Below are positions 34,907 to 43,576 of a stretch of DNA of 64,000 bases, piece by piece. Source of the DNA: Arthrobacter nitroguajacolicus_D. GTDB lineage: Bacteria > Actinomycetota > Actinomycetes > Actinomycetales > Micrococcaceae. The notes under the pieces were generated by a model. It saw only the letters and a list, made by a program, of their open reading frames with translations, had not been told where the DNA came from and searched no databases. How positions within the stretch are numbered: position 1 is the first letter of the stretch; every line of letters starts with the position of its first letter. The position numbers and the translations under genes were made by a program. The stretch lies in assembly GCF_031455195.1 (NCBI RefSeq), contig NZ_JAVDSH010000006.1, forward strand, positions 186,001-250,000, written 5' to 3'.

Positions 34907-35755
34907 ATGTCTGAGGAGCTATGGACCGTAACTGGTCCGCAAACCATCGAAGTGGACCACGTCCGCTCGCTGAAATTGGGAATCGTCAAGGGTCGCTTCG
35001 ACGTGGTGACCCATGATGAGGACTTTGTCCGGATCGAAATCAGCGAGATCACCGGCGACCCGCTGACTGTCACCCTGGTGGATGGCCGCCTTGAAGTGCG
35101 CCATCAGCTACAGGGTCCGCAAGGCTGGTTCCGGAACCTGATGGGCACGGTCAACAACACCAGCACCAACTCCGTGGTGGTGGGCATCGCCCTCCCCAAC
35201 GGCGTCGATGTCGAAGCGGGTACAGTCAGCGGCGACGGCATGGTGTCGGGCACCAGCGGGCGCACCCGGCTGAACACAGTCTCCGGTTCCGTCATGGCGG
35301 ACGGGACCAGCGGCGAACTCCACGTCAACACGGTGAGCGGCGAGGTCATCGCCAGAAACCACGACGGCGTCCTGACCGCCAAAAGCGTCTCCGGCGAAGT
35401 TACCGCGTCGGGCACGTTCAAGAACGTCCGTGCGAACACTGTCAGCGGCGATCTCAGCTTCGACCTCCAGGACTACACGAACGATCTTGGGGCGAACTCC
35501 GTCTCCGGCGACCTGACCATCCGGCTGCCCCACGACGTTGGCTTGGACATCGTCGCGAAGTCGGCCAGCGGATCAGTGGTGATCGACAATCAGATGTACG
35601 CCCAACCGGGCAGCAACGTGCACACCATCGTGGGACCCGACGAGCGGCTGATGTTGGTCCGCACCAACACGGTTTCCGGTAAGACGTACATCATGCATGC
35701 CTCCGCACCCACCCCGGACCACGACCATCCGGCCAGCGGGGAAGCGGGCCTCTGA
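34907..35755 (+). CDS. DUF4097 family beta-strand repeat protein
   Basis: This 282-residue protein is largely a right-handed beta-helix-like repeat region (residues about 80-260), seen as recurring VSG motifs: GTVSGDG, NTVSGSV, NTVSGEV, KSVSGEV, NTVSGDL, NSVSGDL and so on. There is no signal peptide and no membrane helix. Members are often encoded next to PadR regulators and are sometimes called adhesin-like, but their role is not established. GGAGGG lies 6 nt upstream of the ATG. The stop overlaps the padR start by one nt. Confidence 0.88.
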   Translation: MSEELWTVTGPQTIEVDHVRSLKLGIVKGRFDVVTHDEDFVRIEISEITGDPLTVTLVDGRLEVRHQLQGPQGWFRNLMGTVNNTSTNSVVVGIALPNGVDVEAGTVSGDGMVSGTSGRTRLNTVSGSVMADGTSGELHVNTVSGEVIARNHDGVLTAKSVSGEVTASGTFKNVRANTVSGDLSFDLQDYTNDLGANSVSGDLTIRLPHDVGLDIVAKSASGSVVIDNQMYAQPGSNVHTIVGPDERLMLVRTNTVSGKTYIMHASAPTPDHDHPASGEAGL

Positions 35756-36369
35756 TGCCCCCGGTCTTCGCCCACGGGGCCCTGCGCCTCTACCTGCTTG
35801 CCTTGCTCGAAGCAGGCCCAAAGCACGGATATGAACTGATCAAGGCCCTGGGCGACCGTTTCGGCGGCACCTACTCCCCCAGCGCCGGCACCATCTATCC
35901 CCGCCTGGGCAAGCTGGAAGAAGAAGGACTCGTCGCCACCGAGACCGAAGGCAGGCGCACCACATACTTCATCACCGACGCCGGCCGCGCCGAGTTGGAT
36001 GGCAGACGTGCTGAACTGGCCGATGTAGAAGACACCATCTCGGCGTCGGTCAGGCGGCTCGCTGACAACCTGCGGGAGGACATCAGGACCAACATGCGTG
36101 GCTTGCGGGCAGACCTGGCAGCCACCGCGGAGGCCGCACGCAGCAGTGCTTCAGCAGCCGCCTCCCGAAGCCGGACCGGGGGGCACACGCCGGAGAGCCA
36201 ACGCATCCTCAAGGAAGCTGAGCTGATGGTCCAGTCCTTCAGGGATGACATCCGGGTTGAATTGCGCCAGCACGGCGCTTCGCATCCGTTGACGCCTGTG
36301 GCCCTTGAGACAGTCCGTACCGTGCTGGACCAAGCACGCATATCGATCCGAAATTCGCTGCGGAGCTGA
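35755..36369 (+). CDS. PadR family transcriptional regulator
   Basis: This 204-residue protein has an N-terminal PadR winged helix (LRLYLLALLEAGPKHGYELIKAL, then YSPSAGTIYPRLGKLEEEGLV) and a long helical C-terminal region (about residues 85-200) with Arg/Ala-rich coiled-coil character. The ATG shares its A with the DUF4097 TGA stop, so the two are translationally coupled. It most likely represses its own operon through the palindromes at 34855-34891. The ligand is unknown. Confidence 0.92.
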   Translation: MPPVFAHGALRLYLLALLEAGPKHGYELIKALGDRFGGTYSPSAGTIYPRLGKLEEEGLVATETEGRRTTYFITDAGRAELDGRRAELADVEDTISASVRRLADNLREDIRTNMRGLRADLAATAEAARSSASAAASRSRTGGHTPESQRILKEAELMVQSFRDDIRVELRQHGASHPLTPVALETVRTVLDQARISIRNSLRS

Positions 36370-36472
36370 CGTCCTGTTCCGCTCTGGGCGGCGCCGGTTC
36401 GCGACGCAGCACCCGGGTGTGCGAAACTGGAGGGCAGCTTTATTGAGTATCAATCCTTGAAGGAGGCCAGCT

Positions 36473-36547
36473 ATGAGCAAGCGTGCACGTAAGCGTCGTG
36501 ACCGTAAGCGTGGCGGCGCGAACCACGGCAAGCGTCCCAACACCTAA
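36473..36547 (+). CDS. 50S ribosomal protein bL37
   Basis: This very small gene encodes 24 residues that start SKRARKRRDRKRGG and end NHGKRPNT. It is preceded by AAGGAGG at a spacing of 6 nt. The strongly basic peptide with the NHGKRPN ending matches the actinobacterial bL37 protein seen in mycobacterial 50S structures. It is too short for most gene callers. A very strong hairpin follows 31 nt later. Confidence 0.87.
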   Translation: MSKRARKRRDRKRGGANHGKRPNT

Positions 36548-36578
36548 GCCAGCGGCTTAGTGTCACATGCCTAAAAAC

Positions 36579-36614
36579 GAGGGCCCCGGAAACCATCTGG
36601 TTTCCGGGGCCCTC
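36579..36614. terminator. Bidirectional terminator between bL37 and rsrA
   Basis: Arms of 17 nt (GAGGGCCCCGGAAACCA at 36579-36595 and its complement at 36598-36614) form a very stable hairpin with A-run on one side, between convergent genes. Confidence 0.9.
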
Positions 36615-36642
36615 GACGCTTAATACACTTTGCCAGGACGGA

Positions 36643-36903
36643 TCAGGCGTCCACGGACTTGATGGAGTGAATCCTGTCAAGAATGGAATTTTTGAGGTTT
36701 TCCGGCGCGGACTCCGTGCACGACCGCTTAACCATGGTGCGGATAAGGCACTCGAGGTCGTACTGCTCGGCACATTCCTCGCAGGTGTCGAGGTGCTGCT
36801 TGATTTCAGTGAGGTCCTCGCGGGTCAACGCACCGTCCAGGTACTCATAAATCCGCTGCATTCGCGTATCGTCGCAATCGCCCAATCCCTGGCAGTCGCT
36901 CAT
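36643..36903 (-). CDS. rsrA: Mycothiol-system anti-sigma factor RsrA
   Basis: RsrA is the redox-sensing zinc anti-sigma factor that holds SigR inactive until disulfide stress. The 86-residue protein has the ZAS motif His37-x3-Cys41-x2-Cys44 (HLDTCEEC) and additional cysteines at 4, 10, 52 and 62, close to the positions that form trigger disulfides in Streptomyces RsrA. The ATG at 36901-36903 overlaps the sigR stop by 4 nt, the usual arrangement for a co-translated sigma/anti-sigma pair. Confidence 0.95.
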   Translation of the reverse strand: MSDCQGLGDCDDTRMQRIYEYLDGALTREDLTEIKQHLDTCEECAEQYDLECLIRTMVKRSCTESAPENLKNSILDRIHSIKSVDA

Positions 36904-37613
36904 TTCTCTTTCTCCTGATTGTTGCTTCCGGCCGCGGCCTGATCTTCGGTGTGGGCCCTGAAGCCCCGTTCGGCGGCATAGTCCGCCAGCATGTCCCGCA
37001 GCATTTTCCTGCCGCGGTGCAACCGCGACATCACTGTGCCGATGGGAGTGTTCATAATTTCTGAGATCTGCTTGTATGCATATCCCTCGACGTCCGCGAA
37101 GTAGACCGCCAACCGGAACTCCTCCGGGATGGCTTGCAACGCGTTCTTGACGTCGGAGTCCGGCAGATGGTCCAACGCTTCTGCTTCCGCGGACCGCAGC
37201 CCTGCGGAGGTGTGCGACTCGGCCTTGGCCAACTGCCAATCCTCAATCGTGTCCGAATTCGACTGCAGGGGCTCCCGCTGACGCTTCCGGTAGAGATTGA
37301 TGTAGGTGTTGGTCAGGATGCGGTACAACCACGCCTTGAGGTTGGTTCCGGGCTTGTATTGGTGGAAAGCGGAAAAGGCCTTTGTGTAGGCCTCCTGGAC
37401 CAGGTCTTCCGCATCCGAAGGGTTCCGTGCCATCCGCATCGCCGCCGAGTACAACTGGTCCACGTACTGCATGGCGTCGCGCTCGAATCGGGCGCGCCGC
37501 TGCTCGGACGTCTCAGTTGCGACGTCGACGGCGGCCGGCGCCTCCGCAGTGCCCTCTGCGGACGAGTCGGCTGCTTCATACATGGCCGCTGCGGCCGGTT
37601 CAATGGTGCTCAT
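36900..37613 (-). CDS. sigR: ECF RNA polymerase sigma factor SigR/SigH
   Basis: This thiol-oxidative-stress sigma factor has 237 residues from the ATG at 37611-37613. Region 2 includes MRMARNPSDAEDLVQEAYTKA and LKAWLYRILTNTYINLYRKR; region 4 includes PEEFRLAVYFADVEGYAYKQI and GTVMSRLHRGRKMLRDML. The N-terminal 35 residues are Ala/Glu-rich. The frame stays open upstream to a GTG at 37755-37757, which would add 48 residues, resembling the longer unstable sigma-R' of Streptomyces. A sigma-R-type promoter lies just upstream of that GTG. Cotranscribed with rsrA. Confidence 0.95.
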   Translation of the reverse strand: MSTIEPAAAAMYEAADSSAEGTAEAPAAVDVATETSEQRRARFERDAMQYVDQLYSAAMRMARNPSDAEDLVQEAYTKAFSAFHQYKPGTNLKAWLYRILTNTYINLYRKRQREPLQSNSDTIEDWQLAKAESHTSAGLRSAEAEALDHLPDSDVKNALQAIPEEFRLAVYFADVEGYAYKQISEIMNTPIGTVMSRLHRGRKMLRDMLADYAAERGFRAHTEDQAAAGSNNQEKEK

Positions 37614-37773
37614 CGTTGCCAAGTCTACTGTCAGCTTCGGTGAAACCAGCTGTGAACCATACCCAGGCTCGGACAGGACCGCCCGGTCCTTAACCAAAGT
37701 CAAAAAACCAACTCCGTTCAGCGAAGCGGCAACGCCATGCCGCGGTCCGGTCTCCACCGCACCTGTTGTTCAC

Positions 37774-37799
37774 AACGGCCGCCGCTGGGTAAATATTCC
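37774..37799 (-). promoter_or_regulatory. Sigma-R (SigR) promoter of sigR-rsrA
   Basis: On the minus strand the sequence reads GGAAT, 18 nt, GTT, exactly the SigR consensus GGAAT-N18-GTT. The -35 complement is at 37795-37799 and the -10 complement at 37774-37776. It is upstream of sigR and would let SigR amplify its own synthesis. It sits 17 bp upstream of the in-frame GTG at 37757. Confidence 0.88.
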
Positions 37800-37884
37800 G
37801 CAAAGGTGCAAGACTAGAGCAGACTGCACCCCGTGAACACAACACTCATCGAAAAGTGTGGCAAGGCCATCCAGGAGGCAAGAC

Positions 37885-38400
37885 ATGTCTGTTATCCGTT
37901 TTCTCGCGCGTCCCATGCTCGCGTCCAGCTTCGTCGTCGCAGGTCTGGACAAGCTACGGAACGCGGACGACACCGCGAAGCAACTCTCGCCTGTGCTGCG
38001 TCGCGCATCGGAGTCGCTGCCCTTCAAAGCAGACGAGAAGACCCTTGCCCGCGTTATCGGAGGCGCCCAGCTGGGCGCAGGAACCTTGCTCGGCCTGGGC
38101 AAGCTTTCCCGTTTCGCTGCAACTGTGCTGGTTGTGACCTCGGCCCTTAACTCTTATGTCGAGTGGCGCTCAGCCGATATCAGCACCAAGGAAGGCCGGA
38201 TTGCCCGCAAGGCCCGGCTCCTCAAGAACATTTCCCTCACAGGAGGCGTCCTCCTGGCTTCCGTTGACACCGAGGGGCGGCCGAGCATCGCCTGGCGGGC
38301 AGAACACCTCGCTGCCGATGCCAAGAAGGTCACCGGCAAGCAGATCAAGCGCGCCGATAAAGCAGTACGCAAGGCCGTAGACAACGCAGTTGGAGCATAA
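37885..38400 (+). CDS. DoxX family membrane protein
   Basis: This 171-residue protein has a DoxX-type membrane domain with about three helices (RFLARPMLASSFVVAGLDKL, RVIGGAQLGAGTLLGL, FAATVLVVTSALNSYVEW) and a Lys-rich C-terminal tail. DoxX proteins take part in thiol or sulfide oxidation complexes in some bacteria and in mycobacterial redox defence. The ATG has AGGAGG 6 nt upstream. It is divergent from sigR and lies 6 nt before aroA, so it is probably part of the aroA operon. Confidence 0.85.
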   Translation: MSVIRFLARPMLASSFVVAGLDKLRNADDTAKQLSPVLRRASESLPFKADEKTLARVIGGAQLGAGTLLGLGKLSRFAATVLVVTSALNSYVEWRSADISTKEGRIARKARLLKNISLTGGVLLASVDTEGRPSIAWRAEHLAADAKKVTGKQIKRADKAVRKAVDNAVGA

Positions 38401-38406
38401 GGAAGC

Positions 38407-39777
38407 ATGACAGGTACCACCCCCGCCAACAACGATCCAACAGCAACCAGGACCGAGCTTCCGCTGTGGTCCGCCCCGTACGCCCGGGGGCCGGTGAATG
38501 CGTCGGTGACGGTACCGGGTTCGAAGTCCCTGACCAACCGTTACCTGGTGCTGGCGGCTTTGGCGGACGGCCCGTCGCGCCTGCGGGCTCCCCTGCATTC
38601 CCGCGACTCTGCCCTCATGATCCAGGCGCTCCGGCAGCTTGGCGCTACGGTCACCGAAGAACCCGGTGACGGCGACTACGGACCCGATCTTTTGATCACG
38701 CCGTTGGATCCCCTGGCCACCAGCGCAGAAACTGCGATCGATTGCGGGCTGGCTGGAACGGTGATGCGTTTTGTTCCGCCGCTCGCGGCGTTGCGCCGCG
38801 GGGCTACCGTGTTCGACGGCGACCCGCACGCACGCAACCGGCCCATGGGCACCATCATCGAAGCACTGGTTGCGCTGGGGGTTCCGGTCGCAGCTGAAGG
38901 CGGCAGGACGCCGTCGGCCCTTCCGTTCACCGTGGAGGGTACCGGCGAGGTGCGGGGCGGCCACCTGGTGATCGATGCCAGCGCTTCGTCGCAATTCGTG
39001 TCCGCCTTGCTGCTGGTGGGTGCCCGATTCACCGAGGGTCTTCACCTGGAGCACGTCGGCAAGCCTGTTCCGAGCCTCGACCACATCTCAATGACCGTGG
39101 CCACCCTCCGCAGCGTAGGGGTCTCCGTGGACGATTCGGTGCCCAACCATTGGCGGGTCTCCCCCGGCCCCATCAACGCCTTCGACCAGCGGATTGAGCA
39201 GGACCTTTCCAACGCCGGCCCCTTCCTGGCAGCCGCGTTGGCTACCAAGGGAACCGTCAGAATTCCCAATTGGCCATCCGGCACCACCCAGGTAGGCGAC
39301 ATGTGGCGGAGCATCCTCGCCACGATGGGAGCGGAAGTCAGTCTTCAGGACGGGACCCTCACGGTAACCGGCGGGCAAGAGATCAAGGGCGCGGACTTCG
39401 ACGAGACCAGCGAACTCGCACCCACCGTTGCCGCGCTTTGCGCACTGGCAGCCAGCCCCTCGCGGCTCACTGGCATCGCCCACCTTCGTGGCCACGAAAC
39501 TGATCGGCTCGCTGCCTTGGTGGCCGAGATCAACAGGCTGGGCGGTGACGCTGAGGAAACGGCCGACGGCCTGGTTATCCGGCCAGCCGCCCTGCATGCC
39601 GGCGTGGTGCACAGCTACGCAGACCACCGCATGGCCACAGCCGGAGCGATCCTTGGCCTCGCCGTCGAAGGCGTCAAGGTGGAAGACATCGCCACCACCT
39701 CGAAGACCATGCCGGAGTTCCCGGACATGTGGGTGCGGATGCTCGAATCTGCGGGCGCGGAAGAGGCCGGCAACTGA
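38407..39777 (+). CDS. aroA: 3-phosphoshikimate 1-carboxyvinyltransferase (EPSP synthase)
   Basis: AroA joins phosphoenolpyruvate to shikimate-3-phosphate, the sixth shikimate step. The 456-residue protein has the shikimate-phosphate binding block GSKSLTNRYLVLAAL, a second-domain RNRPMGTIIEAL block, and the C-terminal LRGHETDRLAALVAEI and DHRMATAGAI blocks. An N-terminal extension of about 30 residues is present. It ends 2 nt before rsgA. Confidence 0.96.
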   Translation: MTGTTPANNDPTATRTELPLWSAPYARGPVNASVTVPGSKSLTNRYLVLAALADGPSRLRAPLHSRDSALMIQALRQLGATVTEEPGDGDYGPDLLITPLDPLATSAETAIDCGLAGTVMRFVPPLAALRRGATVFDGDPHARNRPMGTIIEALVALGVPVAAEGGRTPSALPFTVEGTGEVRGGHLVIDASASSQFVSALLLVGARFTEGLHLEHVGKPVPSLDHISMTVATLRSVGVSVDDSVPNHWRVSPGPINAFDQRIEQDLSNAGPFLAAALATKGTVRIPNWPSGTTQVGDMWRSILATMGAEVSLQDGTLTVTGGQEIKGADFDETSELAPTVAALCALAASPSRLTGIAHLRGHETDRLAALVAEINRLGGDAEETADGLVIRPAALHAGVVHSYADHRMATAGAILGLAVEGVKVEDIATTSKTMPEFPDMWVRMLESAGAEEAGN

Positions 39778-39779
39778 CC

Positions 39780-40895
39780 ATGGCCCGCGACGCACGCTCC
39801 TGGGATGAGTCCGACGTCCGTATCCGTCCCAACAAAAAAGGGTCACGGCCCAGGACCAAAGACCGCCCAAGCCACGATGACGCCGTCATTGGCCGCATCA
39901 TCACCGTAGACCGGGGCCGGTACAGGGCAATTGTCGGGGAAGACTCCGACAACGAGCGCCTGGTCATCGCGGCACGGGCCCGTGAATTGCGGCGTAATCC
40001 CGTGGTCCCGGGTGACTTCGTCGCCTTAGTGGGCGACGTCTCCGGATCCCCGGATACCCTTGCCCGCCTCGTCCGCGTGGAGGAACGCAGGACCCTCCTG
40101 CGCCGCAGCGCTGACGATACCGATCCGATTGAACGCGTCGTAGTGGCCAATGCCGATCAACTCGTGGTGGTTGTGGCGGCGGCAAACCCCGAACCCCGGA
40201 CCGGCTTCATCGACCGCGCCCTGGTGGCAGCGTACGACGCCGGCATCGAGCCGTTGCTGCTCATCACCAAGGCGGACGTCAAGGACCCGGCGGAATTGCT
40301 TGCGAACTACCTCAGCCTGGACTTTCCCGTGATCATCAGCCGGACAGCCGACTCAGAGGCAGGCGGTATTGACGCCCGCTCCGACGATGGCTTATCCGCC
40401 CGGCTCGATCGGGACGCCGTCGCGCAGCTCCGCTCCCACCTTGGCGGAAAGGTAACTGTGATGCTCGGCCATTCAGGCGTGGGCAAGTCCACCATGGTCA
40501 ACGCCCTCACGGGAGCCGAACGCGCCACCGGCGGCGTGAATGCCGTGACGGGCCGCGGCAGGCACACCTCGTCATCGGCGCTGGCCCTCAAACTCGACGA
40601 TGCCCCCTCGGGAAGCTGGATCATCGATACACCCGGTATCCGCTCCTTCGGTTTGGCCCACGTGGATCCGGACCGGATCCTGCGTTCCTTCCCCGACCTG
40701 GAGCCCGGCACGGAAGCCTGCGAACGCGGCTGCAAGCATGACGCCACCGCCATCAACTGCGGCCTGGACGCGTGGGTAAACGAAGGGCACGCCGGGCCGT
40801 CAGGCGTTGCCCGCCTTGCCTCGCTGCGTCGCTTGCTCGGTGCTGATCCCAGGCTTGAAGCAAAAGAGGCCAAGGAATTGGGGACCGTCAACTGA
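39780..40895 (+). CDS. rsgA: Ribosome small subunit-dependent GTPase A
   Basis: RsgA is a circularly permuted GTPase that assists late 30S assembly. The 371-residue protein has an N-terminal OB-fold (residues about 35-110), G4 TKAD, G1 GHSGVGKST, G3 DTPG, and a C-terminal zinc-binding domain (CERGCKHDATAINCG). The ATG at 39780, 2 nt after the aroA stop, is preferred to upstream starts. Same operon as aroA and hisN. Confidence 0.95.
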   Translation: MARDARSWDESDVRIRPNKKGSRPRTKDRPSHDDAVIGRIITVDRGRYRAIVGEDSDNERLVIAARARELRRNPVVPGDFVALVGDVSGSPDTLARLVRVEERRTLLRRSADDTDPIERVVVANADQLVVVVAAANPEPRTGFIDRALVAAYDAGIEPLLLITKADVKDPAELLANYLSLDFPVIISRTADSEAGGIDARSDDGLSARLDRDAVAQLRSHLGGKVTVMLGHSGVGKSTMVNALTGAERATGGVNAVTGRGRHTSSSALALKLDDAPSGSWIIDTPGIRSFGLAHVDPDRILRSFPDLEPGTEACERGCKHDATAINCGLDAWVNEGHAGPSGVARLASLRRLLGADPRLEAKEAKELGTVN

Positions 40896-40949
40896 TCGTT
40901 GCGGCTTCACGTCCCCACTGCAGCGATTGATTCAGGATAGTTTGGTGGC

Positions 40950-41762
40950 ATGACCCATCCCGTTTCCACCTACAACGATGACCTGCGCCTCGCCCACGTC
41001 CTCGCCGACTCAGTAGATGCCCAGACCATGGATCGCTTTAAGGCGCTGGACCTGCAGATCGAAACCAAGCCGGACCTCACGCCCGTCACAGATGCGGACA
41101 AGGCCGCCGAGGAAGCGATTCGCGGCCAGTTGTCCCGTTCCCGGCCCCGCGACGCCGTCCTGGGCGAGGAGTTCGGCAGCAGCGGACACGGCTCGCGTCG
41201 TTGGATCATCGACCCCATCGATGGCACCAAGAACTTCGTTCGCGGTGTTCCTGTCTGGGCAACGTTGATCGCGCTCGTCGATGAAGGCGAACCTGTGGTG
41301 GGCGTAGTGAGCGCCCCCGCACTGGGCAAACGGTGGTGGGCAGCCAAGGACATGGGTGCCTACATGGGCCGCTCCCTCGCCTCCGCCACACGCCTGAAAG
41401 TTTCCAACGTCTCCCGGTTGGCCGACGCCTCAATGTCCTATTCGAGCCTGTCCGGGTGGAAGGAACGCGGCAACCTGGATGAATTCATGGGACTCACCGA
41501 GGACATCTGGCGTACTCGGGCTTACGGGGATTTTTGGTCCTACTGCCTGGTCGCCGAGGGCGCCGTGGACATTGCATGCGAACCTGAGCTGAATCTCTAC
41601 GACATGGCAGCCCTGGTGCCCATCGTCACTGAAGCCGGTGGACGCTTCACGTCGTTGGAAGGCGAAGACGGCCCGTTCGGTGGCAACGCATTGGCCACCA
41701 ATTCCATCCTGCATTCGGAAGTCCTCAAACGGCTGAACCCAGGCCTGGACGACCTCCTCTAA
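40950..41762 (+). CDS. hisN: Histidinol-phosphatase, inositol monophosphatase family
   Basis: HisN is the actinobacterial histidinol-phosphate phosphatase, a member of the Mg2+/Li+-dependent inositol monophosphatase family. The 270-residue protein has LGEEFG, the metal-binding WIIDPIDGTKNF, and the C-terminal DMAALVPIVTEAGGRF. It follows rsgA by 54 bp. The family also contains inositol phosphatases, but the genomic position and the FVRGVPVWATLIAL segment favour HisN. It is followed by a strong terminator. Confidence 0.9.
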   Translation: MTHPVSTYNDDLRLAHVLADSVDAQTMDRFKALDLQIETKPDLTPVTDADKAAEEAIRGQLSRSRPRDAVLGEEFGSSGHGSRRWIIDPIDGTKNFVRGVPVWATLIALVDEGEPVVGVVSAPALGKRWWAAKDMGAYMGRSLASATRLKVSNVSRLADASMSYSSLSGWKERGNLDEFMGLTEDIWRTRAYGDFWSYCLVAEGAVDIACEPELNLYDMAALVPIVTEAGGRFTSLEGEDGPFGGNALATNSILHSEVLKRLNPGLDDLL

Positions 41763-41807
41763 GCTGAGCGCGACTCCGGCACAGTCTGGAAACTGACGAA
41801 ATTTTCG

Positions 41808-41846
41808 ACGGCGGATGGCCCCTTTTGGGGCTGTCCGCCGTTTTTT
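41808..41846 (+). terminator. Rho-independent terminator of hisN
   Basis: The stem ACGGCGGA plus inner GGCCCC pairs with its complement around TTTT, and is followed by TTTTTT (41841-41846). Confidence 0.9.
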
Positions 41847-41945
41847 CTTCGCCTAACAGCGACTTTTTCCGCCAACGTAACAATGCGCTTAACAAAGCCA
41901 ACAGGCTTTGGAGGGGCCGGATCGTATGCTCTAACCTTTTTTACA

Positions 41946-42059
41946 GGTCACGAGTGCCAGCGCTAAACCCCGGTTTGCTGGCCGGCAACCCTCCATTCGC
42001 GGTGGGGTGCCCCGGGTGACGACCCGGCCGGTCCGGAACGGATACGGCAAGCGCGGATC
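41946..42059 (+). ncRNA. SAM-IV riboswitch
   Basis: The sequence matches the actinomycete SAM-IV aptamer. It has the core GAGTGCCAGCG, the GCTGGCCGGCAACCCTCC segment, GCGGTGGGGTGCCCCGGGT, and the downstream GGCAAGCGCGG pseudoknot partner. It lies 33 nt upstream of the aminotransferase start. The following GGATCCCCC/GGGGGTCC hairpin and a GAGG ribosome site close to the ATG suggest control of translation initiation by S-adenosylmethionine. Confidence 0.95.
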
Positions 42060-42091
42060 CCCCTGTGGGGGTCCCTCTTGAGTGAGGTCCC

Positions 42092-43498
42092 ATGAGCACC
42101 GTTACGTTGAACGCCAACACCATTCCGTCTTTTGCTGAGGCAACCACGGCATCCGTAGCAGCAGCACGGCCGCTGGCCGCTGTTACGGGCGCAGAGTTGC
42201 AGGCCCCCCTGATCCAGGGCGGCCACGTCCGTTACGCCAACCTTGACTACGGCGCATCAGCACCGGCCCTGACCATTGTTTCGGCGTACCTCAACGAAGT
42301 ACTGCCTTATTACGCCAGCGTCCACCGCGGTGCGGGTTTTGCGTCGCAAATCAGCACATCCGTCTACGAGAATTCACGGAACATCGTGCGTGAATTCGTT
42401 GGCGGGCGGGCTGATGACTCCGTGATTTTCACCCGAAACACGACGGACTCCCTGAACTTGCTGGCCGGATGCCTTCCCGTGGTTGATGGCCAGGCAGCAG
42501 GCGAGGTCCTGTACCTGGACATCGAACACCACGCCAACCTGCTGCCCTGGCAAGGCGTGCCCCACCGAAGCGTCGTGGCCGCGCCAACGCTTGCCGCTAC
42601 CTTGGACAAACTCCGCAGCGAACTCGCCCAAGGCGGCGTGAGCCTGCTGGCGGTCACGGGTGCCTCGAACGTCACCGGTGAAATCCTTCCCATCGCCCAA
42701 CTTGCCTCCCTTGCCCACGAATTCGGCGCACGGATCGTGGTGGACGCCGCGCAGCTTGCACCACACCGCCGCATCAATATCGCTGAAGCAGACGTCGATT
42801 ATGTCGTGTTCTCCGGTCACAAGCTCTACGCTCCGTTCGGCGCTGGAGTCGTTGTGGGGCGCCCTGACTGGCTCGACGCCGGTGTCCCCCACCTGGCTGG
42901 CGGCGGAGCCGTCCGTGAAGCCCGGTTGGATTCGGTCAGCTGGGCCACCGGCCCGGCCCGTCACGAGGGCGGTTCTCCCAACGTCCTGGGAGCGGCAACC
43001 CTGGCCCGTGCCACCCAGGTCCTGGCTGGCCTGGATGAGCAGGAATGGCATGACCATGAGGCGGCCATCCGTTCCTACTTGGTTGAAGGCCTGGAGGCGA
43101 TCGAAGGCGTCTCGGTCCACAAAATCTTTAGCGATTCGGTAGACACCATCGGCGTGGTCAACTTCTCCGTGGAAGGGTTCGACGCCGGTTTGGTCGCCGC
43201 CTACCTCGCGGCGGAGCACGGCGTCGGCCTTCGGGATGGCCGTTTCTGCGCCCACCCGTTGCTTAAGCGCCTGGGGCTCCCGTCAGGTTCGCTGCGGGCA
43301 AGCTTCGGCGTCGGCTCCCGGTTGGAGGACGCCACCAGGCTGCTGGCAGGCATCGAAGAGCTCAAGCGCAACGGACTTGGCTGGGACTACGTGGTGGACG
43401 AAGGCCGCTGGGTGCCCGCGAACGACCACCGGAGCTACCCCGAATGGGCGCCCAACACTCCGGGCACGGCAGGCGCCGCGCCCTGCACTGTGGACTAG
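42092..43498 (+). CDS. SufS-like aminotransferase class V-fold PLP enzyme
   Basis: This 468-residue PLP enzyme has the cofactor lysine in FSGHKLYAPFGAGVV and a cysteine-desulfurase-type loop RDGRFCAHPLLKRL, where the conserved Cys would carry the persulfide. The VDAAQLAPHRRI strand and NVTGEILPI block fit the SufS/CsdA group. About 45 N-terminal and 40 C-terminal residues are extra to classical SufS. It sits behind a SAM-IV riboswitch, so it is expected to be controlled by the methionine/SAM pool and to work in sulfur or methionine metabolism rather than housekeeping Fe-S assembly. The exact reaction is unknown. Confidence 0.87.
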   Translation: MSTVTLNANTIPSFAEATTASVAAARPLAAVTGAELQAPLIQGGHVRYANLDYGASAPALTIVSAYLNEVLPYYASVHRGAGFASQISTSVYENSRNIVREFVGGRADDSVIFTRNTTDSLNLLAGCLPVVDGQAAGEVLYLDIEHHANLLPWQGVPHRSVVAAPTLAATLDKLRSELAQGGVSLLAVTGASNVTGEILPIAQLASLAHEFGARIVVDAAQLAPHRRINIAEADVDYVVFSGHKLYAPFGAGVVVGRPDWLDAGVPHLAGGGAVREARLDSVSWATGPARHEGGSPNVLGAATLARATQVLAGLDEQEWHDHEAAIRSYLVEGLEAIEGVSVHKIFSDSVDTIGVVNFSVEGFDAGLVAAYLAAEHGVGLRDGRFCAHPLLKRLGLPSGSLRASFGVGSRLEDATRLLAGIEELKRNGLGWDYVVDEGRWVPANDHRSYPEWAPNTPGTAGAAPCTVD

Positions 43499-43576
43499 GA
43501 ATCCGCGCACCAAAGGGTTCCACGGCTGCGGTAAATTCGTAGGGTAACTTTTGGCAACCCTATGAAGGAGCTCCGC

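Noticed and set aside
36643..37239. A 198-residue frame that would fuse rsrA to upstream sigR sequence
   Set aside because: RsrA has its own ATG at 36901-36903 overlapping the sigR stop, and the upstream part is out of the sigR frame.
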